Below are positions 1 through 10,667 of a stretch of 64,000 bases of DNA, piece by piece. Positions within the stretch are counted from its first letter, which is position 1, and every line of letters starts with the position of its first letter. The stretch comes from Quercus robur (lineage: Eukaryota > Streptophyta > Magnoliopsida > Fagales > Fagaceae), in contig NC_065536.1 of NCBI RefSeq assembly GCF_932294415.1, forward strand, positions 54,098,354 to 54,162,353, given 5' to 3'. A program made the position numbers and the translations under genes. The notes below the pieces were generated by a model. That model did no database searches. It saw nothing but the letters and a program-made list of their open reading frames with translations, and was not told the origin of the DNA.

Positions 1-617
1 GGAGAAGCACAGATCCAGAACCCATACGCTTGCTCTTATTTCTTCAACTAACCTTCACTATCTATCCATAACTCACAATCTTTATCCACATGGCTCAAGC
101 TCCCACACCAATAACAAAGGTTGGGTAATCTTTCATACTTGAAAGAAACCCAACCTTGCTCCCCCTGAGGAGAAGAGAAGCGCCTCCCTCTGCAGAGAGG
201 TTTATTGATGTCTATAATGACTCTCACTCTCATAAAACTTCCACCATCCATTTCATTAATGTCTTCTTCCCTGCACACCGAACCTGTAACCTCACATAAC
301 TCTTCAGCAACCTTGTGGTTCAGAAATCTCACCGGGATATCGTGTACTTGAATCCACACCGGTATCGTGTCGAACTTTAAAGTCCTAATGGGAACTTCCC
401 TGTCATACCACTGCAGCACCACAAGATATTTGTCGAAACTCCAAGGCTCGTTGCTAAGGATTTTGTCCACTTCCTCTCTATTATCGAACACAAACAGCAG
501 AATGTGGTCCCCTGCTCTTCTCACCGCAAAACCCTTCTTTGATTGCCACAGAGGATTGAATGTTTTGATGACTGCCTCAACACTTAATGCCCTTTTTGTT
601 AGGAATTTTGCAGCCAT
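1..617 (-). pseudogene. DUF4283 / CCHC zinc-knuckle protein, LINE ORF1-like, broken and cut by window edge
   Basis: The minus-strand frame from 617 to 48 gives 189 residues. The first ~125 residues match the DUF4283 fold seen in plant LINE ORF1-type proteins (residues such as WSFDKYLVVLQW and IPVWIQVHDIP). A zinc knuckle follows near residues 168-181 (C-YWC-G-LSH-DKDC). Homologues continue with a short segment ending in a PWLRA-like motif. Here a TAG stop at 48-50 interrupts the frame, but a similar motif can still be read toward base 1, so the ORF is decayed rather than naturally short. In plants this domain pair usually binds RNA as part of a non-LTR element or a domesticated derivative; that role is inferred from the family. 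The endonuclease/RT partner, if present, lies left of the window. Confidence 0.75.
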
Positions 618-975
618 AATAAATTCATTAGATGACTTATCCTCAGATAGTTCTAGGTTTACATCCTCTCTTTCATTTAATGAGAGGTTTTGTCAATGTT
701 CAGCCAGGTTGTCCATCTCTATTTTCTCACTAACACTCGTGTATCCCTAGTAGACTACAGCGAAGAAGAGAAGAAAAGACTCAAGAGACCTACAGGTGAC
801 AATAGTTACCTGAGGTACAACGAAATCCTCACTCAAGGAACGGCTATTCTACTGTGTAAAGTAAGCTTCTCTGGAACCCCAGGGAGAGCTAACCTAACCA
901 AGAGAAACTAACCTGAAAAATTGAGGTTCGTAGCTAGTTCTAATTGTACAAGAAAAACTCTTTGTTGATATTCAG
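618..975. other. Leader of the DUF4283 element joined to a GDSL intron 1 remnant
   Basis: No gene of its own. Bases 618 to about 900 look like the untranslated leader of the minus-strand DUF4283 element. From about 930 the sequence aligns with the end of intron 1 of the intact GDSL gene (compare 34395-34435), including the acceptor TTCAG at 971-975. The junction near 900-930 is where exon 1 and most of intron 1 of the duplicated GDSL gene were lost or replaced. Confidence 0.5.
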
Positions 976-1208
976 CGGAAAACTTTGGGTTACCATATCT
1001 TAGTGCTTTTCCAAACTCTATGGGTTCAAACTTTAGCCACAGAGCCAATTTTGCAAATGTTGCATCATCAATTGGACCTCTGGATATACCAATTACATTG
1101 GGTGGAAATAGTCCCATTTCATTAGACATGCAGGTTGCCCAATTCTCAGATTTTCATAAAAGATCCCAAATATTGAGAAAACAAGGTGACTCCCATGTTT
1201 CTTTTCTT

Positions 1209-1363
1209 TTTTGATACAATATAAAAATTCTACTCTAATTTAATCTAAGTGTATATATGAGTGAAGCTCTCTTCTAAATACTTGATCCCTGGCCTTTGTT
1301 CCCTACACCCCACAAACATTTATACTTATAAAGTAATTGCCACACCAAAAGTGTGCGGTGGTT
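1209..1363 (-). mobile_element. tRNA-derived SINE in intron 2 of the GDSL pseudogene
   Basis: A 155-bp insert is flanked by the perfect 14-bp direct repeat ATGTTTCTTTTCTT (1195-1208 and 1364-1377). The paralogous intron of the intact gene, near 34670-34690, lacks the insert and has one copy of the target. On the minus strand the element starts with a GC-richer head ending in GGTGTGGCAATTAC, an A-box-like position, and has a degenerate B-box-like GGGATCAAGTATTT further in. Head, internal Pol III-like boxes, AT-rich tail and a long target duplication together indicate a SINE moved by LINE machinery. Confidence 0.8.
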
Positions 1364-1564
1364 ATGTTTCTTTTCTTGGATGTATCATTTTTGTGCAAAA
1401 ACTTTGATTATCATATTGGTGTTGAAAATGAAATGTGAATGTTGTTTCAATAAAATTCTGGCACAAAAGGGAGGGGTCTTTGAGAAATGGTTACCCAAGG
1501 AGGATTATTTTTCTCAAGCTCTGTACACATTTGACATTGGCCAAAATGATCTTACTGCTAGTTA

Positions 1565-1565
<1 letters not shown>

Positions 1566-1612
<47 letters not shown>
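1566..1612 (+). repeat. 47-nt poly(A) tract inside pseudogene exon 3
   Basis: An uninterrupted run of A follows the codons for TASY in exon 3, then a short CAAAA-type repeat. The intact paralogue reads TAC AAA CTC here with no expansion. It may be slippage from a short A run or a captured poly(A) tail. Length in the real genome is uncertain because such runs are prone to sequencing error. Confidence 0.9.
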
Positions 1613-1614
<2 letters not shown>

Positions 1615-2844
1615 AAAACAAAACAAAACAAACTTGACCACTGAACAAATTAAGGCATATGTTCCTGATGTAATGGGCCAATTCTCAGATATCATTAAGG
1701 TATTACAAATTCACAACAATCACTTCAAAATTTTTTTTTTTTTTTAATATTCTTCAAGTGTGAGAATGACTTGCAAGTTACATGCAGAAAATATATGGTG
1801 AACGTGGAAGAATATTTTGGGTACACAACGCCGGCTCATTGGGCTGCCTTCCATATTTTTTGGACCGATTTCTTATTACAGCGGGCCAAATGGATAAATA
1901 TGGCTGCGCCAGCCCATTCAATGAGGCGGCCCAATATTTGAATCTCAAATTAAAAGAAGCCGTAGCCCAACTCAGGAAGGATCTGAATCACCTATGTTGA
2001 ATCGTTGATATCTACTCAATGAAGTACACCCTCATTACCCAAGCCAAAAAATATGGTACATCCTTTTTACACTAGTGGATTTGATTTGATTTGATAAATA
2101 ACTTTCTGGGCTAATGGAAATTCGTAAAATCACTTATGTTTATCATTTAAATAAATCATACAATTCATCAAGATTTTTTTCCAAGTCATATAATTCATTA
2201 AATAGGTAATGTGATTAAAAATATACGTAGATAATTTTATCAAGAAAAATGTTAAAATCATAAACTATTTTTACAAGATTTTATTTTATAAAAAATTGAT
2301 GTATTAAGTAGTTATTGATGAGTAAAAAAATGATATTAGTTATAGGTCTAGATTAGAACCAATAAGATATTTTTATTTTTATGGAAGAATTAGTAAAAAA
2401 TTGTCATATAAATAGTTTAAAAAATATATTATGAAATAGTTTACGGTAGTAACATTACATCTTTTTTTATTAATCGTAATGTAATGAGTTTAAGGAATTT
2501 TTCCTCTAAACCTTGAAAATCTATATTTTGGAGAGAAATTTTTTCATATGAATTTTTTTTCTTCTTGTTGAATTTGAAGGATTCGAGAAGCCTTTTATTG
2601 TATGTTGTGGCCATGGTGGGAGATATAATTACAACCTGAAGAACTACTGTGCGTCGAAGAAGACAGTAGGTGGCAAAGATATTGTGATTTCAAATAAATG
2701 CAAAGACCTATCGGTTCGGGTTAATTGGGATGGGACTCATTTCACGGAGGCCGCAACAAATGGGTATTCAACCAAATAGCTAGTGGCTCATTTACGGACC
2801 CGCCTATTTCATTGGATATGGCTTGTCAGAGAATGGACCACTAA

Positions 2845-4897
2845 TAAACATTCTCTAGTTCTCTTTTTCTTAAATTAAAAATTAAAAATTAAAAATAAAA
2901 AAAAAACCTCTCCTTTTTTTTTTTTTTTTTTTTGTTGGTGGGATCAAAGAAACCTCTTTCTTAACCATTTTATTTTGTCCTAGTCTCTAAGCATGCGTGT
3001 GATTTTTTTAGAATCAAAGAAACCTCTTTCTTAGCCATTTTATTTTGTACTAACCTTTGAGCACGCACGTAACAATTTTATTTTATACTAGCTTTTGAGC
3101 ACGCACGTGAACCTCTTAAATTTTTTTTGTAAAGATTAATTTTTATTCATCATAATTTGAAGTTTCTGCATTTTTTACTCACAAAAATTTCTAGGGAAGT
3201 CAGAGAGTCCTAAAAAAAAATTTGAGTAGCACGTGCTTAGAGGCTTTTCTATTTTTTGGATAGCATGTGCTCAGAAGCTTTTCATTTTTTTATAATAAAA
3301 GTTAATAATTTACATCTATTATAATTTGGGAACAAAATTTTTAGATGCTAAAGGTTGTCACGTTGTCAACTTTTTTTTTTTTTTGGTTAATTTTTTTAAA
3401 AAAATGGTAGTTATGAGGTTATATTTAATGGTAACCACTTAGTACACAACCAAAACTAAAGTTTAAAATGCTAAAAACTTACATTGTCAACTTTTTTATT
3501 TATTTAATTTTTTTATATATTTAATTTTTTTATATAAAATGGTAGATATGTAGTTATATTTAATTCTAAAAGATAGGCAGATAGCATACATCCATAACTA
3601 AAGTTTAGGATGCTTTAAAAAGCCCCCCCCCCCCCACCCCCCTCCCCAAAAAAAAAAAAAAAAAAAAAATACTAAGAAAAGCTCTCAACATTAGCATCTA
3701 CTATTAAATCACCAATTTAAAAAATGTATTTTCTTTTTAAAAAAATTGTTGTGAAAGGCACAACAAAGGACAATATTAAATTTCATATAAAAGAGATGAG
3801 ATTGAGAAAAATGAAGCCAAAATTTAACAATTTCAATTAATTGAAAATGTAGTGTTACACTGATAAATATAGGCATTGGTAGGATATTTACAAAAAAAAA
3901 AAAAAAAAAATGGTCTTTAACAACCACTTGATAGATTGACTACCACTTTATGTGAGCCTTGAATCGTACAATAATTTTGGTAAAGACTTTAACCCGAATT
4001 CATCTAATGTGCCTACTATGCAATCTAACAAAATTGTTAATATGTCACCCTTAAAAAAAGACAAAAAAAATAGTAGTAAGGCTTAAATATAAGAAAAACA
4101 ACAAACTTCAAAAAGAAAAAGAATAGAAGGAAGAGAGAGCACCACTTAGAATACATTCAAAGATTGTAAAATTCATAAACACAATTCTTATCACAAAGAA
4201 TACTGAAACCAAAACATACATAAAATGAGGATGAATTAACGGTTTATTCATGGAAATTTTAGACTATGTAATACTTGGAGTAAAAAAAATAATTACTTAT
4301 TTAGATTATTTCACAATTTATTAGTAATCAAACCGATCATAATGAATTGTATTTCTATCTCTCTGTCAGTGTATACTGTCTACCAATACATGCCCTTTAA
4401 CTTGCTTTCACAATTCATTATTTAAAATATTCACTACTTTAATTAATTACTCATCAAACAAACCAGAACTTTTTTTTTATTTATTTAAGATTAGATAAGA
4501 TAATGATATGAAAAGGATAATGATAACAAAATAAGGAAACCAATTATAAACAAAATACAGCAATGCAAATATAGAAACGCAACTCATAAAAATAAAAGCA
4601 ACCGTCCGTAGGTTCCCTCTTTGCAGCAAAGAAAAACAAACGTAATACTAAGCTTTTAGAAACAATGAAGAAAAGATAATGAAGAAAAGGCAAAGTAGTA
4701 ACGTACCAAATTCAACATAAACCAACTGCGGAAATCTCATCAATAGACAGGTTGTCATGGCTGTGATTAAAAAGTATTAGAATGCTTTCGATTTATTTAT
4801 TTTTAAATATAAAATAAAATAAAATAAAACAAAATAGAAAGAGCAATATATATTGACATACACATACCATTAAGCAAGAGCAAATATAAAAGATGAT
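2845..4897. other. AT-rich non-coding spacer with short direct repeats
   Basis: No coding potential beyond chance. Bases 2935-3115 hold about three imperfect copies of a unit containing CTCTTTCTTAACCATTTTATTTTG followed by GAGCACGCACGT-like text. A C-run followed by an A-run lies at 3624-3669. The remainder is simple AT-rich sequence up to the LTR element. The first part corresponds to the 3' flank of the duplicated GDSL gene, which resumes near 10000 beyond the inserted elements. Confidence 0.5.
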
Positions 4898-5590
4898 TGT
4901 AAGGACTCAATTTGTAACGATCCCAAATTCGTATTGGGTTCGAACGTTTAAAGGCCCAAACAATAAAATTTGTAGAGAGTGGGACAAAAGGCTAGGCCTT
5001 GGTTATTGGACAGTAGTCAGTCATGGTGTTCATGATAATCGCACAGGGATGAACCGTGCTTGCCGAAGAAGACTTTCTCCTCGGCACAGCCTGGGAGGCT
5101 TGAGTTCTTGGCCCTGGTTCCAGTCCCCCCCCCCCCCTCTTTCTGGATTACTTCCTTCTCCTTTTATACTAGCCTTTACCCTCCCTCCAACGTCCACGTG
5201 TAGGTTCAGCTTTCTAGGGTTAATATTTGTCCTATCAGCCCATACCCAAAGTGGTTGGGGGTAGTTGTAAAAGCTGAAAAGTATTGCTCTATCAGGCGCA
5301 GAGTACTTAATTGCAGTAATGGCAGCCTTTCCCTTGTCTTTTATCGCCACACTGTTCAGGGGTCCTTTCCCCATCAATGCGGAGGTGTTTAGCTTTTCCT
5401 TGAACCGCTCATATACCGTACTCTCCCTTTCTTCTAGGAGCGCTTTGGGAGGCCGAGGATAGAATCGTCATCGGCTATATCTCTAGGCCATTTGGACTTC
5501 CGTTGCATGTCCTCGGCAACGCATTTCCTCGGCGTGGACCTTAGGCCTTAATGTAAAGTGAGTCGGAATCACAAATTCTCTGGCCCCACA
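4898..5590 (-). repeat. Left (3') LTR of the 4898-8953 element
   Basis: Ends TGTAAGG...CCCCACA. It matches the right LTR with scattered substitutions. Most of it (from 5037) is tandemly duplicated immediately downstream. Confidence 0.9.
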
Positions 5591-6168
5591 ATAGCCTCTC
5601 AAAATCGCACAGGGATGAACCGTGCTTGCCGAAGAAGACTTTCTCCTCGGCACAGCCTGGGAGGCTTGAGTTCTTGGCCCTGGTTCCAGTCCCCCCCCCC
5701 CCCTCTTTCTGGATTACTTCCTTCTCCTTTTATACTAGCCTTTACCCTCCCTCCAACGTCCACGTGTAGGTTCAGCTTTCTAGGGTTAATATTTGTCCTA
5801 TCAGCCCATACCCAAAGTGGTTGGGGGTAGTTGTAAAAGCTGAAAAGTATTGCTCTATCAGGCGCAGAGTACTTAATTGCAGTAATGGCAGCCTTTCCCT
5901 TGTCTTTTATCGCCACACTGTTCAGGGGTCCTTTCCCCATCAATGCGGAGGTGTTTAGCTTTTCCTTGAACCGCTCATATACCGTACTCTCCCTTTCTTC
6001 TAGGAGCGCTTTGGGAGGCCGAGGATAGAATCGTCATCGGCTATATCTCTAGGCCATTTGGACTTCCGTTGCATGTCCTCGGCAACGCATTTCCTCGGCG
6101 TGGACCTTAGGCCTTAATGTAAAGTGAGTCGGAATCACAAATTCTCTGGCCCCACAATAGCCTCTCAA
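5037..6168. repeat. Tandem duplication of a 566-bp unit across the LTR/internal junction
   Basis: Bases 5037-5602 and 5603-6168 appear identical by eye. The unit runs from inside the LTR (GCACAGGGATGAACC) through the LTR end and the first internal bases (ATAGCCTCTCAAAATC). The four bases AATC occur at 5037, 5603 and 6169, so the breakpoints share microhomology. Lack of visible divergence implies a very recent event or an assembly duplication. Confidence 0.9.
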
Positions 6169-6487
6169 AATCCTGTTGTCCAGCTCTTCAGACGGAAATG
6201 AGGGTTTTGATGACGTCGGGCCTATGTCATGGTTTGCCAAGACTTGTCCTTCATCAATGCTGGAGCCTTGTCATTTGCTGGGACACGCCCCTAGTTGTGA
6301 GACATTCTTTTGGTTTACCCACGCCGTGCTCCTACCGTTTCGGTACACGAGGCGCCTTTAATAGGGTCCCTTTACGAGGCGACGCAATTCCAACGGCTGA
6401 AGACTGCTTTGGGAATTGAGTGGGACTTATCTCGTTTGTAGTTTTTCTTGGAGATTTGTTCAGATTAAATGCCGCCAGGCTTACCCT

Positions 6488-6500
6488 CCATATAAGAAGC
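6488..6500 (+). promoter_or_regulatory. Candidate antisense TATA box in the non-autonomous element
   Basis: CCATATAAGAAGC on the plus strand lies about 320 bp inside the 3' LTR. That is nearly the same place as the TATA-like CTATATAAGG that precedes the antisense ORF in the larger Tat element (near 20450). An AATAAA lies downstream at about 7189. Antisense transcription is inferred from this positional match only. Confidence 0.4.
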
Positions 6501-7665
6501 ACGGTGGGAGGTCATTTCCTTTATGTACAGACCTTTTAAGCTTTTCAAATCCCTAACCCTCCAGTTGTGCTCAAAGTCCCCACTACCAGTGTGACTAAGA
6601 CCTAGGGAGTGATATGGTCAAGTCCAGAATGAGGGCAAAGGGACCACACCCTCTCCAGAAGTATTGGGTTTCTCCGAGACTCAAGATGGCCCGGTCAGGG
6701 CAAAGGAGACAAAGACTCAAGACGCTTCTTCCCCTTGATAAGGCAAGAAAGGAGCCTTTTCTTCCTTCAGCCAAAATCCGAAGCAGGTGAAGGTCGCATC
6801 AGATTTTTGGTGCGACAGCACTAAGGTTTCTCATTGTCGGTACCATCCGCTCTCTCTCGATTGCTGCTAATATGATACTTGCTCATTGCAGTCAGAGCTA
6901 GTACGAGGATTAGGCATCCCCGCTTCTTCCTCTCTTCCATCACTGGTGCCACCTAGGTGCCTCCACTTCTTCTTCTCTTCCATCACTGGTGCCACCCAGA
7001 TGCCTCTGCTTCTTCTTTTCTTCCATCACTGGTGCCATCCTGACGTGCTTAGTCGCTGCTAGAGCAAAATTGAAGGATTTATCGTTCCCCTGTATCTTTT
7101 TCTTTTTGTTTTTCTTTTTGCTTCTGTAGTTAGCTTCTGGTATAGGCTTGTTTAAGCCCCTTATTGTACGCTGTACTACTTCTTTGTCTAATAAAAGATG
7201 ACTTTATCCCATTCTGCGTGTTCTTTCTTTTCTACAATAATTATTTTGTGAATGGATGTGCTGGTGTCCTTTTCTTTTGAACAATACTTAGGGCCAAAAC
7301 CCTTGCTAACAAAGAGCTATCACTTTGAACTTATTAAAACTGACAGGCACGATAATGCCAACTTGAAGTAGGTTAACCATATGAGACTAACCGAGATAAC
7401 AGCTGAATGCTCTATATTGCATACGGGGTGATCACTCGAGGATGGGTAACCTAAAATGAACTATCTGAGAGGGTCGCCGGGCACTAGGGTGCTTTGCCAC
7501 GTTCCTGACAACATTCATAGCCTTAACATGTTTTTGGCATCCGGTCCGAGGACCGAGGTATGACTGTATCGGGTCTAAACACTCAGTTGTGTTAGTTTCC
7601 TTAGAGCTGGGGATCCGAGGACCACATGGGATTTCCATTCTGTTTAGGACTTAAGCCATTTTCTA
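6500..7665 (+). other. Non-coding interior of the small LTR element, possible antisense transcription unit
   Basis: No long ORF. The layout resembles the antisense-gene region of the Tat element with its coding part removed: TATA-like box, about 0.7 kb of sequence with pyrimidine-rich runs near 7095-7130, and AATAAAAG at about 7189. Near 6900-7030 a short motif with CTTCTTCTCTTCCATCACTGG recurs about three times. From 7430 scattered CCGAGGAC motifs lead into the minisatellite. Confidence 0.4.
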
Positions 7666-7976
7666 GTGACTAGTTTCCCCATAAGTTTGAGTCCGAGGAC
7701 CATGCAAGACCCTAGTTCTGTCGAAAACTTATATTTTCTTAAAATAGTTAGTTTCCCCATAGGTTTGAGTCCGAGGACCATGCAAGACCTTGCTTCTGTT
7801 CAAAACTTATATTTTCTTAAAGTAGTTGGTTTCCCCATAAGTTTGAGTCCGAGGACCATGCAAGACCTTGGTTCTGTCCAAAACTAATATTTTTTCTTAA
7901 AGTAGTTGGTTTCCCCATAGGTTTGAGTCCGAGGACCATGCAAGACCTTGGTTCTGTCCAAAACTTATATTTTCTT
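7666..7976. repeat. Minisatellite, about 79-bp unit, 4 copies
   Basis: Units contain GTTTCCCCATAAGTTTGAG, then GTCCGAGGACCATGCAAGAC, then AAAACTTATATTTTCTT. The CCGAGGACC core recurs at about 7691, 7769, 7847 and 7927, a period of 78-80. Weaker copies of the core occur at about 7540 and 7615. The unit is clearly related to the 80-bp array at 23621-24098 in the Tat element. Confidence 0.9.
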
Positions 7977-7999
7977 GATGACTCGAGGGTTAGCCCCTT

Positions 8000-8170
8000 G
8001 ACAAAGGTGTGAGGTATTGACTTGATGTTGGAAGCCCCTAGAACTACTCGTGCCACTGGCACTTCGAAGGGTAGCCCTGAGTGGGAGCTGAGTTAGGGCA
8101 ACAACCGCGTGCTGCTAGAAATGATGAAGAGACTTTCGCATAGCTTGCCCCACCGCCAAAACTATTTCTT
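8000..8170 (-). pseudogene. Degenerate Ty3/Gypsy RNase H fragment
   Basis: Read on the minus strand, this stretch gives residues like LAVGQAMRKSLHHF, a stop, and VVALTQLPLRATLRS. It lines up with the RNase H of the Tat element in this window (HATRNLPHYFQAH and LTQLPLRSVLRS, near 26090-26190). It is the only clear pol remnant in the small element and shows it descends from a pol-bearing parent. Not functional. Confidence 0.7.
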
Positions 8171-8240
8171 TTGAGGGACCCTTGTCAACAAGGGCTTGAT
8201 CCCACCATGACTAACTGCCGCCTATGCCAACTCACAAGCC

Positions 8241-8259
8241 TTCCCCACAGACGGCGCCA
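8241..8259 (-). promoter_or_regulatory. Primer-binding site of the non-autonomous element
   Basis: The minus strand reads TGGCGCCGTCTGTGGGGAA, two bases inside the LTR starting at 8262. A CCA-complementary TGG start is the standard layout for tRNA priming. It matches the site in the Tat element (29545-29562) apart from one extra G. The tRNA species cannot be assigned with confidence from this alone. Confidence 0.85.
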
Positions 8260-8261
8260 AT

Positions 8262-8953
8262 TGTAAGGACTCAATTTGTAACGATCCCAAATTCGTATTG
8301 GGTTCGAATGTTTAAAGGCCCAAACAATAAAATTTGTAGAGAGTGGGATAAAAGGCTATGCCTTGGTTATTGGACAGTAGTCAGTCATGGTGTTCATGAT
8401 AATCGCACAGGGATGAACCATGCTTGCCCAAGAAGACTTTCTCCTCGGCACGGCTTGAGAGGCTCGGGTTCTTGGCCCTGGTTCCAGCCCCCCCCCCCCC
8501 TCTTTCTGGATTGCTTCCTTCTCCTTTTATACTAGCCTTTACCCTCCCTCCAACGTCCACGTGTAGGTTCAGATTTCTAGGGCTGATACTTGTTCTATCA
8601 GCCCATACTCAAAATGGTTGGGGGTGGTTGTAAAAGCTGAAAAGCATTACTCTGTCAGGCGTAGAGTACTTAATTGCAGTAATAGCAGCCTTTCCCTTGT
8701 CTTTTGTCGCCACACTGTTCAGGGGTCCTTTCCCCATCAATGCGGAGGTGTTTAGCTTTTCCTTGAACCGCTCTTATACCGTACTCGCCCTTTCTTCTAA
8801 GAGCACTTTGGGAGGCCGAGGACAGAATCGTCCTCGGCTATATCTCTAGGCCATTTGGACTTCCGTTGCATGTCCTTGGCAACGCTTCTCCTCGGCGTGG
8901 GCCTTGGGCCTTAATGTAAAGTGGGTCGGGATCACAAATTCTCTGGCCCCACA
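8262..8953 (-). repeat. Right (5') LTR of the 4898-8953 element
   Basis: TGTAAGGACT...GGCCCCACA, followed by target duplication ATGAT at 8954-8958. Adjacent to the primer-binding site, so this is the 5' LTR in the minus orientation. It contains several TCCTCGG / CCGAGGA motifs. Confidence 0.9.
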
Positions 8954-8958
8954 ATGAT

Positions 8959-9182
8959 GATAATGGTGGAAAGAAGATTAACACATAATTGAGAGAATTG
9001 GGAGAATTGAGGAAGAAACAAACTGAGTTTGAAAACCAATGAGTGTGGTCCTATTTTGTAAATAGTGTTTTACGTGGTTGTTAAAGAAGTATTTTTACCA
9101 AGCTTTACTCCTACTTAACCCTAGGGTGTAGGGGTATTATGAACCCAATTTAAAAAAAAAAAAAAAAAGCTATTAGAAAGAA

Positions 9183-9216
<34 letters not shown>

Positions 9217-10055
9217 AGTTTTATCCATTCACATTAGAAAAAGAAAAAAAGAAAAAAGAAAGAAAAAGACGTGAGGGAGAAATTTAGGAGAAAAAAAAAA
9301 GCAGTTTTATCCGTTCAAGTTAAAAAATAAAAAAACTTGAGGGAGAAATTTAGGAGCAGCTTTCTCCCTTCGCGTTAGAAAAAAAGAAGAAGCAAAGAGA
9401 CGTGAGGGAGTAACGTGCAAAGTGCAAACTGTTTTTTATTTATTTATATAAATTTAGCTAAAATTTAGGAGTTTTTAAATTAACATTTTTACATATATAT
9501 ATATAACCATATTATTTAGACTTTAAAAATTGGTAAATTTGAAAGTATTTTGAGCATCAAAATTGAGGATACCAAACAAGGGAAGCCCTTTAAATAGTAG
9601 TATAGATAATAAATAAAAAATAAAAACACTAACGTGAGAAAGAATTGTTGAGGTGGGAGAAATGTGGTTAGAAAAAACTAAAATTTTAAATTTAGCTAAA
9701 ATTCAGGAGTTTTAAAAATAGTAATTTTACATATCTAACCGTATTATTTAAGTTTTACAAACTAATAAATTTGAGAGTATTTTGGGCATCAAAATTGAGG
9801 ATCCCAAATAGGGGAAACCCCTTAAATAGTAGTATAGAAGTATGGAAAATAAAAAAAGAAAAAGAAAAAAGAGACATGAGGGAGTAATGTGCAAAGTGAC
9901 ATTGTTATTTAAGTTTTACAAACTGGTAAACTTGAGGGTATTTTAAGTATCAAAATTGAGAATGCCAAAGAGGGAAAACCCTTAAATAGTAGTTAGATAT
10001 AACGTTGACAAGACAGGAAAGGAGGGGACATCCTTTTGATATGGGTTTGTGTATA
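8959..10055. other. AT-rich spacer with three decayed copies of a 160-230 bp unit
   Basis: No gene. A segment ending in CAAAATTGAGGATACCAAA and CCCTTTAAATAGTAGTATAGA recurs at about 9556-9605, 9787-9840 and 9951-9995, each preceded by AAATTTAGCTAAAATTTAGGAG or similar. Long A-runs occur at 9151-9168 and 9188-9215. From about 10000 (GACAAGACAGGAAAGGAGGGG) the sequence matches the GDSL 3' flank at 35823 and 40340. Confidence 0.5.
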
Positions 10056-10667
10056 TAGGGCTGTAAATAAACCATACTATTTATAAATAGTCCAAGCTTG
10101 ACTTGAGAAAAGATTTGTTTATATTCATTTGTTTAGAAAATAAATCAAGTTCAAACCTTAAATTTAAGCTCAATTATTAAACGAACTAAGCTGAAATATA
10201 ATAATGTATTCATGAACAAACTCGTGAATATGATAGCTTGATTAAACTATATGTAATATTATATTTTTATACTTATACTTGTCTAAAAATATATTTATAT
10301 AGACTTGAAATTGGATTGTAATAAAAAACAAAAATGGATTGTAAAAGTTTGTCAATTAGTTCATATGAAATTAATTTATTATTTGTAGATTATTGATGAT
10401 ATCAATAGTGATCTATTTGTAGTAAAATTTTATAGAATTGTGTTAAGGTAAAACATTTTAAACATGCTTTCACAATATATAGGAAACAAATTAAGCTAAT
10501 CAAGTAGCTCATCAACAAGCTCGAGCTTGCTTGACAAGAAAATGAGCCAAGCCTGAACATAAAATATTGTTTGGTGATGAGCTTGAACTCAACTTATGTT
10601 TAAAAAGAATAAAATAAATGAACAAGTTTGAATTTTTAATACTCGGTTCGGCTCGTTTAGAACCCTA
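10056..10667. mobile_element. hAT-like MITE
   Basis: A 612-bp insert begins TAGGGCTGTAAAT and ends GAACCCTA, the imperfect inverted ends typical of non-autonomous hAT elements. Interior text such as AACAAGCTCGAGCTTGCTTGA and CTCGGTTCGGCTCGTTTAG is also typical. The paralogous flank near 40357-40380 reads straight through, so it inserted after the GDSL flank was duplicated. An 8-bp target duplication cannot be recognised, so class assignment is moderate. Confidence 0.6.

Larger units (their letters stand above)
976..2844 (+). pseudogene. GDSL esterase/lipase pseudogene, exons 2-5 (upstream duplicate)
   Basis: Exons align one to one with the intact gene at 33444-35749: exon 2 at 976-1185 (same 210 nt), exon 3 at about 1469-1690, exon 4 at 1788-2055, exon 5 at 2580-2844. 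Exon 1, with the signal peptide and GDS nucleophile block, is missing. Exon 3 keeps the GQND block but is interrupted by a 47-nt poly(A) run. Exon 4 is frameshifted after residues AQLRKDL and stops at once. Exon 5 keeps DGTHF, then loses one base in the following codons and terminates early. Intron 2 carries a SINE. There is no plausible functional product. Similar exon lengths and flanks show a segmental duplication, not a retrocopy. Confidence 0.9.
4898..8953 (-). mobile_element. Non-autonomous LTR retrotransposon (Gypsy/Tat-like), TSD ATGAT
   Basis: Two LTRs of about 692 bp (4898-5590 and 8262-8953) both start TGTAAGGACT and end CCCCACA. The five bases before and after are identical (ATGAT at 4893-4897 and 8954-8958), so the boundaries are firm. 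The primer-binding site on the minus strand, next to the right LTR, sets the orientation. The interior is about 2.1 kb beyond a local duplication. It encodes no gag or pol apart from a degenerate RNase H relic near 8000-8170. The primer-binding site and minisatellite motif are shared with the autonomous element at 19459-30304, so it is probably a deletion derivative moved by a related Tat element. Confidence 0.92.

Noticed and set aside
5030-5943. Two near-identical minus-strand ORFs of about 115 codons
   Set aside because: They lie inside the tandemly duplicated LTR; the similarity is due to DNA duplication and no protein family is recognisable.
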